This document shows, in pieces, positions 54,300-64,000 of a stretch of DNA of 64,000 nt. The stretch is from assembly GCA_030762935.1 (NCBI GenBank), contig CM060899.1:13623001-13687000 (forward strand), written 5' to 3'. The first letter of the stretch is position 1, and every line of letters starts with the position of its first letter. The notes beneath the pieces are model-generated. The model ran no database searches and had not been told where the DNA came from. It saw only the letters and a list, made by a program, of their open reading frames with translations. The DNA comes from Hymenopus coronatus. Its lineage: Eukaryota; Arthropoda; Insecta; Mantodea; Hymenopodidae. Position numbers and translations under genes: made by a program.

Positions 54300-57200
54300 G
54301 GGCGAAGAAAAGTAAAAAGTCCCTCACAAGCACCAGGTTTGTAGCCTAGCAGAGTGGGGAGGTCAGAAGGCAGACACAGCGAGGCACGCAGCACACTAAA
54401 AAGGCGGCATTTCAATAAAAAATGACCCACCGTAAAACGGAGCGGGATCCCCATGTAAAAGATATTGATGGCCAAAACGGCCATTCCCAATACGCAGTCG
54501 CGCCATAATCACTCCATCGCGGCGACATGCACGCGAGGAAATAGGCCAGGGGACAGGAAGGGACTTGACCCCTCTGAGTTTGTTTCCACGCACCCCGGAC
54601 CATTCCGCGAATCAGCGCGAAGGAATGGCCCGGCGTAGGTGAACACGAACATCATTTGGAGGAACAGTGGAGCTAAAAACAGTGGGATTTAAATTGCAGG
54701 TTGGGCAGCTGTGTCCGCTTGTTCATTCCCGCTCACACCTACGTGGCCAGGAATCCAAACAAACGACACGCTGACGCCAGCATCAGGGAGTGAATGAAGG
54801 CGATCCTGAATACGCTGTATCAAGGGATGGTATGGATACAGCTCACGCAGGCCATGTTGTGCACTGATGGAATCACTATAGATAACAAACTGCCTAAAGT
54901 CCTGTCCCGGATAAAAAGAAGAGCCTGTTAGATGCTAAAAAGTTCGGCGGTAAAAATTGAACACTCCTCCAAAAAATGAAAGGCATAACTCCGCGAATTA
55001 AAAACAAAAGCACATCCTACATCACGGTCTTCCTTGGAGCCATCCGTGAAAATTAAACAATGGTTCGGAAACTCGGCCTGCAACTCTTAAAATGCGGAGC
55101 GGAAGGCTGTGGGTGGAGTCACTAATTTCGGCATGGAGCCAACCAAAAGTGGACCGGGGGGTCGCAGCGTAACCAAGGAGGGAATGAACATTACCTCAGT
55201 GACAACAGAGGCGGTTGCTGAACATCCAAGAGCCGAAGAACACGAAAACGAACCCCGGCGGGAAGCAAGGCTAGCGCACTAACAGCTAATTGATAAGGTC
55301 AAGAGACTCGTCAAGTAATAACTTGAAAGACGGGTGATCTGGCAAGACACGGAGGCGTAGAGCTTAGCTCAAAGAAGCACCTCATGTCTATGGCACAGTG
55401 GAGGTTCAAAGCCTCCGCAGACAAACTAATAACTGGGCTAGTCGGAAACGCAACCAGCGCCAGACGAATCCCTCGATGGTGAACTGGGTTCAAACGACGT
55501 AAAACTGATCGACATGCCGAAGAGCGCACAATGCACTCGTAATCAATTTTAGAGCGAACAAGTGAACAGTAAATCTGTAATAGCATGGTGCGATCGGCTC
55601 CCCAGGATGTGTCACAAAAAACACGTAAAATATTAAGTGATCGATCACATCTAGCCTTCAGAGAAGAGATATGGGTCAACCCGCCAAACTTCCTGTCGAA
55701 CACCAAGCCAATAAACTTTACCATTTCAGCAAAGGACAGCGGTTCCGGCCCAAGGTGTAGGGAAGGCGGTGCGTAACGTTTCCGACGTCAGAAACCCCAA
55801 CTATGAAGACGGACGAGACAAGCTTGAAGGCGACGCACCAAAAGGCATATGCGCCAAGCGCTGCAATAAATGGCAAAGTCGTCAACAAATAAGGATGAGG
55901 AAATACCAACAGGAAGACAATCAGCGATAAGATTGATGATGATAGCGAAGAGTATGCAACTGAGAGCCGACCCTTGAGGTACTCCATTATCCTGACTAAA
56001 AATGCGAGAACAAACAGAGCCCAAACGCACACGAAACACCCGCTTCTCCATAAACTCCCGGAGGAACATTGGAAGGCGACCACGGCACCCACACTTATGC
56101 AAGGTACACAATAAACCAGACCTCCAGCAAGTGTTATAAGCTTTCTGTACATCGAAAAATATGGCCACAGTTTGATACTTTCGTAGAAATCCATTAAAAT
56201 ATGGCCACAGTTTGACACTTTCGTAGAAATCCATTAAGGATCTGAGTCGAGAGGGAGACAAGGTGGTCAGTCGAGGAGCGGTATCGATGAAAGCCGCATT
56301 GGATGTTGCACAGAAATTTCTCAGACTCAAACCACCATCGTAACCTTCCATTAATCATGCGTTCCATCACCTTACATACCGCACTGGTGAGGGAGATTGG
56401 ACAACAGCTGGAAGGTCGATGACGATCCTTACCAGGTTTAGGATTGGGACGATAGTGGCCTCGCCCCATACCACAGAAATCACTCATTCGTACCAAATGT
56501 CGTTTTAGAGAAACAAGAGAAAGAGTTTGATGGCAGGAGAAAGATGCTGGAGCATGGCGATATGAATACCATATGGTACGAAAGCAGAGAGCCTAGAGGA
56601 CGAAAGGGAGTTCCCAATCTCCTGGATACTAAAAATAGAGTTATAGCACTCATTGTTAAAAGAGTGATAAGAGAGAGCCTTAGACTCCACCTCAGCGTTG
56701 TAATACGGAAAGGTCGATAATAGTTTTCGGAGCTAAAGGCAGAGGCAAACGTACTACCAAAGACATCAGCAACAGCTACCGGATCGACGACGGTAGCATA
56801 TCCAACGTAAAATCCCGCCAGAGGGTTTCCCAGGCAACCGAGGAAGGCGTTGCACGATTAAAGGTGGCAACAAACACAGCCCAGGAAGCCCGTTTGCTAT
56901 CCTGAATAACGCGACGGGCCCTTACGCGGGCTTGTTTGAAACAGATCAAATGATCCAGCGTACGGTGAAGGTGAAATACCCTAAGTGCCCTCCTGCGCGC
57001 ATGAATAGCCTCTCGGCACTCAGAATTCCACCAAGGAACCGGCAATCGCCTTAGCTAGCTGCCAAATTGCTGCTCGTGACGAAGATACACGGTGTGAGAG
57101 CAAACTCAGAACACACGGACATGATCGCTGGAATGGGTTTCAGATATCACATTCTATTGTAACCGGTGAGCAAGCTGTGCTGAACAAACAGAAAAATCCA

Positions 57201-57760
57201 AATGAGAGAGCGTGCCAGAAGAATCAGAAATAAAAATGGGTTCACCAGTGTTCAAAACAGCAAGCCGAAATTGGTCAAAAAGACAACAAGGAGCGTCCCC
57301 ACAACGGATGATGGGCATTACAATCGCCCAACAAAACAAAAGGGGCCAGGGGTTGAGAAAGCAGTGTGACCATGTCGGCTGTACTGATGGTAGCTGAAGG
57401 AGGAATGTAAACGTTACAGACTGAAAAGGTGAAACCAGGAAGAACAAGATGGACAGCAACAGCTTACAAGGCAATGGTAAGCGATAGTGGTTGACAGACA
57501 TCGCGCGTATCATGACACCCCTATGAGCAGGAGAGCCCTCCTCCGGGGTAAGATCGAATTGAGCTCGGTCGTAACGGTGGACTACAAAACGATCGTGAAG
57601 GCGAAGCTTAGTCTCCTGTAAATATATGACCTAGAGGTCATAAGACCGCAGCATCAAATGCAGTTCAGCTCTATGGGAGCGAACACCACGAGTGTTCCAT
57701 GACAGCAGAGCCTGCCGCAAAGGGAAGACGCTAGAAACATGGAATAGGCGAGTTTTTTTT
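54300..57760 (-). pseudogene. Copy F ORF2: endonuclease, RT, RNase H
   Basis: Endonuclease (57740-57154): GEPIFISDSSGTLSHLDFSV close to its end. Linker (57045-56776): MPVPWWNSECREAIHARRRA. RT (56690-55788): SIQEIGNSLSSSR, PGKDRHRPSSCCPISLTSAV, MINGRLRWWFESEKFL, IFFDVQKAYNTCWRSG, NGVPQGSALSCILF and SSLFVDDFAIYC (catalytic Asp-Asp intact). Thumb (55724-55311): FIGLVFDRKFGGLTH. RNase H: codons for VWIPGHVGVSGNEQADTAA near 54700-54790. C-terminal region 54593-54300: MARLRIGNGRFGHQYLL. Frame breaks include a 40-base tandem duplication at 56161-56240. The core motifs are better kept here than in any other Jockey-like copy. Confidence 0.85.
56161..56240. repeat. 40-bp tandem duplication in RT
   Basis: ATGGCCACAGTTTGATACTT begins one unit at 56161 and ATGGCCACAGTTTGACACTT the next at 56201. 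Both continue TCGTAGAAATCCATTAA. The unit is not a multiple of three, so the RT frame is split into two open pieces that repeat NGFLRK.QTVAIF. Confidence 0.9.
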
Positions 57761-58019
57761 TTTGGGGGGGTGATGTTTAACGTCCGCTTTAACTACTTAT
57801 GGCACCGCAGGCAGTGACACTGGTAATACATGAATGAAGATGGAGCACCGTTGGAATGCAATGGTGGGGGAAACCGGAGAACCCGGAGAAAACCCGCCCC
57901 AGCGCTGCTTTGTCCACCACAAATCTCACACGCGGTCACGTGAGATCGAACCCGGGCCGACTAGGTGAGAGGCGAGTGGTCTAACCACTCGGCCACGGCA
58001 TGGTGTATATATAGGCGGG
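57744..58019 (-). mobile_element. SINE-1, full copy in copy F, 9-bp TSD
   Basis: ATAGGCGAG (57744-57752) and ATAGGCGGG (58011-58019). On the - strand: GGCCGAGTGGTTAGACCACT (box A), CGGGTTCGATCTC (box B), the GTGAGATTTGTGGTGG body, TCCGGTTTCCCCCACC, and the end AAAGCGGACGTTAAACATCA, with an A-rich tail read as T at 57753-57763. It lies near the ORF1/ORF2 boundary and supplies the C-terminal codons of the apparent ORF1 frame. Confidence 0.9.
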
Positions 58020-58960
58020 GTGGAGCAAAGGAAACTCTCTATAGAAGCTGATGGACAGTTAAACCACAGACACTGGTAAGGTGGCCGGTGAAGTTTCACA
58101 GACCCCGGGGCGAAAAAAGGACGGCCTGTGTCCCCGTCGGACTCCGCTGATGGTCGGGATACGGAAGATGCTCTACAGCCCGTAGAACGTGAATGGTACT
58201 TTGGTTTATCTGCCACCTTGTGCTTCTTACGAGAACGCTCATGAGAGGCGGCGACAGATGGTGGACTAGGTGAAGGCGGACGTACTGATATTGAAGGAGG
58301 GTCAGCTGAAGGGGCCGCTTCCGAAGCCGGCGATGCAGATCGTGCAGGCAAAACAGAGCTCAGCGATAGTTCCGTTTGGGTGGCCGCTTCAGCAACTGGT
58401 GCAGTTTGAAGGGTCACAGAGGTCCCAGGAGTGCGGCAAACTGCGGAGGCGTAGCCTAAGGTGGTCCCAGGCTGAAGCTGCTGATAGCGGCGTCGGATCT
58501 CCGGAAACGTTAGACGTTCCTTGATTCTCAATTGCCTTTTCCTCCAAAAATTGTGGACACTGTCGGGAACTAGCTGTATGATTCCCGCGGTAGTGGACGC
58601 AACAAGGGTCTCGTGGACAGACACTTCACCATGTGCAGGCTGACGTACTGTTCACATGTTGCATCAAACGTGCACCGAGTTTGCGTATGACGGAACCGTT
58701 GGCATCGAAAACATCATATACGGCCGCGTTCATATCCACAATACTAAGTATCTGGTATTATGGTACTCTTGAAAGTGAGAAATACCGTACGCAATGCCAC
58801 TGATTGCCCATCATGTTTGCCGAGCAGACGGTACGCTTGGCACACACCCTGATCAGATAAATTGGTGACAATATCTGCCTCGGAAAGTCCGTCTGAACAA
58901 GAGGTAGTTACCACGCCTCTACAGGTATTCAAAAATTAGGGGAGCCATCGTTATGGGGTA
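58020..58960 (-). pseudogene. Copy F ORF1 (gag-like), incomplete
   Basis: 58932-58744 has SEADIVTNLSDQGVCQAYRL and GKHDGQSVALRTVFLTFKST, which correspond to the LTEQGVTSVYRVQRKVNG / TLFLTFDRV block of copy G. The knuckle region near 58560-58700 is damaged; codons for a Cys-rich SRQCPQF-like block occur antisense to 58545-58570. 58624-58020 is open: RIKERLTFPEIRRRYQQLQP, SVTLQTAPVAEAATQTE, a long Ala/Ser/Pro-rich part, SHERSRKKHKVADKPKYHSR. It then runs into SINE-1 at 58010. The earlier N-terminus and 5' UTR run 58960-59972 in fragments (59370-59034). Confidence 0.65.
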
Positions 58961-59972
58961 GGAACCCAACAAGCTGGCCTTCAGGAGCTTCTTTACCTAG
59001 TCTTGTCTTTATTTCTACTAAAAGCGTACCGTCTCACGCTCTGGTGGCAATGATCACTTTACAGCATATCGTGTCAATCTCGCGTTGTGTATAAAACGGA
59101 CTGATATCTCGCATAGTTTTCGTTTCATAGGTCAAGTATAAAGCGGTCAAAGAAAGTGGTTTTGCGCCGAGGTAGCATGATGAAAGGACCCCTTTCCGGA
59201 ACGTCGGCGTCAGCCTGCCATCCGGGGGTAGGGTAAAAGAAGACCCCAAAACGCTTTCCGGTCTGTGCCATCTGATAGACCCCTACCAGACCGATCTCAA
59301 GGAGTCCGTCAGGAGTTACCCTCCAGCTACTACTGCTGGTCCATACGGGTAAGCCCTTCGCTATGTACAACGCGGCTTTAAGCCCTACCGCAGGTGGGGC
59401 TCCCCACTGTAGGCCATGCTGCGTAATGACGCAGACATGGATTCAGGGGACTTGTGGTTGATTACACCGGGTGTCCGTTAGCGCTAACACGACCGGTCCG
59501 TGATTCTAACCCAACGAACAGCTCTCGTCGGGAGTTGAAAACGAACCGGACCCCAAGGAAGCTACGTGGGTGTACATAACGCTATGGACGGGCTCCGCAC
59601 CTAAGGCTTACACATAGGGGCAGTAGGAAGCGTCCACTGAACCTTCACGTCTGAGACCTCCAAAGAGCACACATGTTGGAACCGTGGGACAGGAATACAG
59701 AGATAGAATAAAGATCCCTGTTTGTGAGGCACGAGTTAATAAATCTAAAGCCTTAAAACTAAATATGTAGGGAACAAGCCTAGAAGAGGAAGAAGAGGAA
59801 GTGAATAAACTCGCTCTCACAACAGACATAAACAAATGCGCACAGACACATGCGGAAATAAACACAAAACATGGCTCAGTTGGTGGTGATGGGGATGATG
59901 AGATGGCGGTGAGTGGCTCAGGAACCCCCAGGTGTGCCAAACTCATGCCTACCATAGTAGGCCCCTGGGGGA

Positions 59973-61791
59973 TTTAGCTGAAGTAACAAAGTTGAATTTG
60001 GGTAATGGAATTAATTATAATAAATCATGAGCATATTACAGGATAGCATATTATCACATTCATTCCATCTTTATAATGAATTGTAGGAAAATATACTTTT
60101 TTGCTTTTTCCATGATAACACTGTTCAGTACATTATGCCATTGTTTTCCTGCTTACATTGATGCTAAAAAGAAGTGTTTTAAATCTTACTCTTCACAAGA
60201 TGCAGACCATGAGATGATACTGTAGAATGGAACAGAACATCAAGTAACAAAAATTATGAAACATGCATAACTGCTATTAAAGAAAATATTTTATCTTTCT
60301 GAAAGTTTTAAAAATTCAGTAACATACTTCAAGCTTGTGGTGTCAAAAGAAAGAGATTAATTGGGACATAGTTAAGAGAAAAAGAACCAAATAAAACTTT
60401 CATCCCCTTTCTACTGTACAGACAAAGATTATTTTTAATATGGAGCTTTTTGGTCCACATATCTATTTATATTAGACTTGCAGAAATAGAAATAATTAAA
60501 ATGTTCTTGAAAAATCTACATTTTTGTATAGTTAGATTTTATCATTTCCAAAAGTCATTCAGAATGCACAGAACTTCAGGAGCTATTCTGAGGAAATTCA
60601 ACATATTAATTTTATGTGTAAATAAACATAACTAATATATGATATTTTAATCAAAATTGTTTGACTCATTTTTCCAAAAATTAAAATTTTGCATACCTTA
60701 TTCTGTAAAAATTAACTTTGGGTGGGAAGATTTACTTGAAAAATCTTTGTGCCATATCCCTGGAAGATACAGAATTAAATATCAAGTTTGGTATTTAACC
60801 AACATTTTTTCTTAGCTCTATTGTTCAGAAACAAGCCTAGGCATTTTTCTAATTTTTTATTTTTTATGGGATACTAAAGCATGTATTCGCAGTGAAATCT
60901 AGGTATTAGATTTTTGGATGGGCTACAGACAAACTGGAGAAAGATTATAATGTACTTATTAACCTTGGGCAAATAAAATGCTTAAAACATTTTAAGGAAT
61001 ATGGTATAGCATTAGTTTCTAAAATAAATTAAATGCAACAGATTTATAAGCTATTTCCAGAAAAGATAACATTTCAAAAACTAACTCCTAGGCATTTGGT
61101 TTTTACATTTGTAACACTAAATTTTATTTAGAAACCAGAGGCAAAAAGCACTTAAGAAATAATGAATATAAGTAAATTGAAATATCAGGGGCTCAGATCA
61201 CTATTTTAGTCTTGATGCCAATGCACAAATTATATTACTGAAGTAATGAAATGGATCTACAGATTTTTGATTGGGAGAAAGTACTCATTTTGAAGAATAG
61301 AGTGTGCCATCTTCTATGACGATCTTGCACAAACAATTATTAAGGCAAAAGGATTTCCGTTTTTCATATATCAGGTTTTAAGAATGGAACTAAAATGGAT
61401 AAAAAAAAGCTGATGCATAAAAGGTTAAGTTTATCAGGGAATGAAACCTTTTTGGTAGAACGGATTCTGGAAAAATTGAAAAATGGATTGAAAATGAGTT
61501 CAACCCACAAATCAGGTTTGCATCTATTTGCTGTGTATGTTTGAACAAGTTTCAATTGATTGCATTATCAGTTTTTTACCTTAATGGATTGTTTGTCATC
61601 TATCAACGGTAAAACAAAATTTTTGAGTGAATTAATTGGCAGTATTTTTAAAATCAATAAGCCTATGCAGCAGGTTAACTCTGAATCTGCACAAAGAGTG
61701 TTCTATAGGAAGTTGACAACATAAGTTACCTAAATGTCTGCAAATAGATCAACTTGCATCAAATTACAGTTTGGGTAGCAGTAGCAGCTGA
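59973..61791. other. AT-rich stretch, no gene
   Basis: No coding signal or repeat recognised; short open frames only. Confidence 0.45.
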
Positions 61792-62719
61792 GGGCTTCTA
61801 GCCAGGTAAATACATGGATTGACTCGAATGTTTCAAAGATGTGCATCATCTTCATCAAAAATCTCAGAACTGCTTTAAAAAGAGCCACATCAGAAAAGAA
61901 GCCCTACAAGAACATTCAAGGGAAAGATAAGCCAGCCACTTTAGTCTACTTATTATTTACAGGCAATCTTTTCTGGAACGATAAGTAGACTACTTTACAA
62001 ATATGGCATCAAAACAATCCATAACCCACTGCCTAAAATCAGAAATTTTGTCAGGCCAGTAAAAGATAGAAGCTCTAAGGGCACCTGGTATCCATCACAT
62101 TCCTTGTGAGTGCGGCAGAACGAACAGTGTCCAAACAAGATTGCCACACACAAAGAACCATCAGACTTATGCAATCGAAAGCATCTGGAGTGACTGAACT
62201 TGTATGGAAAACAGCAACACCAGGATAGTGACGAAATGTTCAAACTACTGGAAAAGAAGATTAAAAGAAACCTTAGCCATCTCATCTGAAGTAAATAATT
62301 TTAATTGCGACTCAGGCCTATAACTAAGGACTGTTTGGGCACCGATGATAAAGAGAACATCTAATTCCCACCATGTCATCTCCCAACACTTTAGAAAACT
62401 TCATGGCACTCTTATACAACAGGTTGTGCTTAAAAACATGTGTGCTATAAAAGGTTTTCCAACAGATCTGCAGAATATTAGGCGTATATCTGCCTTTTAT
62501 AGTTTTCTATTAGGTATGTGCCAACGCCTCAGTCACACTAAACATCAGTTGTTTCCTGGTTGAAAAATATCATGCACACCAATCAGATGATGGCTTCAGT
62601 CTGGCACTATAAATACACTAATCTGGACTTCCTGGTCATCATTTTACCCTGAAGACAAAGATGATGTACATCTTCAAAACATTGGAGTCAATTCATATTT
62701 TTACCTAGGTTAGAAGCCC
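61792..62719. mobile_element. Penelope-like element remnant between inverted repeats
   Basis: Inverted repeats of ~66 bases: 61792-61856 (antisense) and 62651-62719, sharing GATGATG.ACATCTT and ACCT.G.TAGAAGCCC. The coding remnant between them is listed separately. Penelope-like elements often have pseudo-LTRs or inverted flanks. Confidence 0.5.
61980..62365 (+). pseudogene. GIY-YIG endonuclease domain remnant of a Penelope-like element
   Basis: In one + frame: LLYKYGIKTIHNPLPKIRNF then VRPVKD. In another: ECGRTNSVQTRLPHTKNHQ. Then, past further breaks, NNFNCDSGL followed by VWAPMIKR. Penelope-like ORFs end with IKT...RPVKD..., an IPCECGK.YIGQT.R block (GIY-YIG nuclease) and a final NNFNRDGG / W.P.I... 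block. The order agrees. The YIG part is lost, and stops are frequent. Confidence 0.55.
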
Positions 62720-62814
62720 AAGGAAATTTAGAATCAATACATCATCAGGAAAACTTCAGCTCTTACTGTCTATACAAATGAGTTTATAAAATTTAGCCAA
62801 ATGAATTTATAAAA

Positions 62815-63090
62815 CATTTCCAGCAGAGGAAAGAGACAATGGAAACAATTTGCTACCTAGCACCTAAACAATGCAAAGTGAACCAGAATCAAAGAGCTGA
62901 AGGTGTGATGGAACACTGGAAACAATATCCTATCTCTTACCATTAACAAAGTCAAACAAAGTAAACAAGAAGCAAAGAGCCAAAGATGTGATGCAACAAT
63001 AATTGCTACCTAGCACCTTTAAGCATAACCACTTAATCAACACAGAGTGAACTAGAAGCAAAGAGCTGAACATGTAATTATTGAATCTCC
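62815..63090 (+). repeat. Three imperfect tandem units (~95 bp)
   Basis: Recurring pieces: AAAGTGAACCAGAATCAAAG at 62875, AAAGTAAACAAGAAGCAAAG at 62958, AGAGTGAACTAGAAGCAAAG at 63045. Each is followed by AGC.GAA/AAG.TGTGATG-like sequence. TTGCTACCTAGCACCT occurs at 62850 and 63003. Short non-coding array. Confidence 0.65.
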
Positions 63091-63250
63091 AAGAAGATTA
63101 AAATTTAAATTGCCAGCAGAAAGCTCAGTAGCTGAGTTATGTAGATGTTGAATAAGTAGCATAACATTTTGAAGAAATAAAAGTATTTTAAAATAAACAG
63201 GATTTGTTGTAACGTATACCTTTATCAGCAACAGTGATAATATTAATTCT

Positions 63251-63269
63251 AGGCAGGCAGGCAGGCAGA
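63251..63269 (+). repeat. (AGGC)n microsatellite
   Basis: Four to five AGGC units, then GACGAGCGGG. Confidence 0.8.
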
Positions 63270-63297
63270 CGAGCGGGTGGGCTGGTCGGTTGGTATG

Positions 63298-64000
63298 TAC
63301 GAGGGCCGTTCAGAAAGTAGCCTCCGGTTGATTGCAAGAAATTCACCAAGTTAAATAAAAATATTTTAATATATACATCTTACAACTACATCTTTGCACT
63401 ATTTTTCTACATAGTTTCCATAACGATTGAGGCACTTATCGTATCTGTTCACAAGCTTTGAAATTCCTTCTGCATAAAAATCACCCGCTTGTGCCTGGAG
63501 CCAGCCTGTGACCGCATCTTTGAGCTCTTCGTCGTCATCAAACCGCTGGGACCCGAGCCATTTCTTCATATGCATGAAGAGGTGATAATCGCTTGGCGCC
63601 AGATCTGGTCTGTAAGGTGGATGGTTGACAACGTCCCACTTGAAGGACTCAAGAAGGGCTGTTGTTCTGCGAGCAGAGTGAGGACGGGCGTTATCGTGCA
63701 AAAAAACGATACCGGAAGTCAGCATACCACGGCGTTTGTTCTGTACAGCCCGTCGTAATTGTTTTAGTGTTTCACAGTACACGTCTTGATTAATGGTCGT
63801 CCCACGTTCCATGAATTCAACCAACAACACCCCTTTTGCATCCCAAAACACCGTTGCCATCAATTTTCGGGCAGAAAAATCTTGCCGGGCTTTTATTGGT
63901 TTGGTAGACGAATTTGAATGTGCCCACATCTTTGATTGTTCTTTTGCCTCAGGGTTCACGTACTTAATCCAGGTTTCGTCCCCGGTCACGATTCTGTTTA
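63298..64000 (-). mobile_element. Mariner element, 3' half, cut by the window edge
   Basis: TA at 63298-63299 followed by CGAGGGCCGTTCAGAAAGTA, a typical mariner terminal repeat start. The transposase is on the - strand and runs off the window. The other end is not visible. Confidence 0.9.
63399..64000 (-). CDS. Mariner transposase (DD34D), partial, open
   Basis: The open frame runs from the window edge to a stop at 63399, with no break in about 200 codons. First catalytic Asp in TGDETWIKYVNPEAK near 63978. Then KLMATVFWDAKGVLLVEFME, the second Asp in FLHDNARPHS (residue 99 of the visible part from MTGDE) and the third in APSDYHLF (residue 134), giving exactly 34 residues between. The C-terminus is LVNRYDKCLNRYGNYVEK. 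It cuts and pastes the element at TA sites. The N-terminal helix-turn-helix lies outside the window. It is the only transposase here with an intact triad. Whether the whole gene is intact cannot be seen. Confidence 0.9.
   Translation of the reverse strand, partial: NRIVTGDETWIKYVNPEAKEQSKMWAHSNSSTKPIKARQDFSARKLMATVFWDAKGVLLVEFMERGTTINQDVYCETLKQLRRAVQNKRRGMLTSGIVFLHDNARPHSARRTTALLESFKWDVVNHPPYRPDLAPSDYHLFMHMKKWLGSQRFDDDEELKDAVTGWLQAQAGDFYAEGISKLVNRYDKCLNRYGNYVEK

Larger units (their letters stand above)
54047..59972 (-). mobile_element. Jockey-like LINE copy F, diverged subfamily, near full length
   Basis: 5' end on the right (CCCCCAGGGGCCTACTATGG, 59972), ORF1, ORF2, 3' UTR and the conserved end GGGCGCTAATAACCTTTGCA plus TGTGCGCC on the left. 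The tail of GGT/ACC trinucleotides lies at 54047-54089. About 5.9 kb, including a 258-bp SINE-1. Its sequence differs clearly from copies A-H while sharing both termini. No TSD was found. Confidence 0.85.

Noticed and set aside
63489..63758. 89-codon + strand open frame
   Set aside because: Antisense of the mariner transposase.

Overview
The window is eukaryotic. It is AT-rich, has spliceosomal-type splice signals, a C2H2 zinc-finger gene remnant, tRNA-derived SINEs and many decayed retrotransposons. The mix (Jockey/I-like and R1-like LINEs, a CR1/L2-type LINE, mariner, hAT, Penelope-like and tRNA SINEs) suggests an arthropod with a large, repeat-rich genome. I cannot name the species. No bacterial, phage or CRISPR feature was seen.

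Layout. 0-7.1 kb: AT-rich DNA with a fragment of an unknown arthropod protein family at the left edge, a dead mariner transposase (~1.0-1.76 kb), a long (TC)n repeat and an internally deleted mariner with ~111-bp inverted repeats (6.1-6.8 kb). 7.1-15.3 kb: possible micro-exons and a broken zinc-finger gene on the + strand. They are separated by a nearly full-length CR1/L2-type LINE on the - strand (7.8-11.9 kb) whose first ORF carries an SGNH esterase. 15.3-18.7 kb: unannotated DNA, a short tandem duplication, and two kinds of tRNA-derived SINE with visible target-site duplications (TSDs).

18.8-34.5 kb and 41.7-49.2 kb: a GC-richer cluster of Jockey/I-superfamily LINE copies, called A to I here. 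They share a CCHC gag ORF1 and an ORF2 with endonuclease, reverse transcriptase and RNase H. All but copy A lie on the - strand. Several nestings can be read: copy G sits inside copy H with a 9-bp TSD, copy D appears to split copies C and E, SINE-3 sits in copy B, and G is itself interrupted by an unclassified ~505-bp insertion and by a truncated hAT. 34.9-40.9 kb: a decayed R1-like LINE on the + strand. 49.2-54.0 kb: mostly AT-rich DNA with a transposase helix-turn-helix fragment in both orientations, SINE copies and an old Jockey-like fragment. 54.05-59.97 kb: copy F, a diverged and fairly complete member of the Jockey-like family. 59.97-64 kb: AT-rich DNA, a Penelope-like GIY-YIG remnant between inverted repeats, a ~95-bp tandem repeat and the 3' half of a mariner with an intact catalytic triad, cut by the window edge.

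I found no clear novel cellular system. The value is in a readable sequence of insertions, a hAT 5' region with TATA, initiator and heat-shock-like motifs, and a few small unexplained coding segments.
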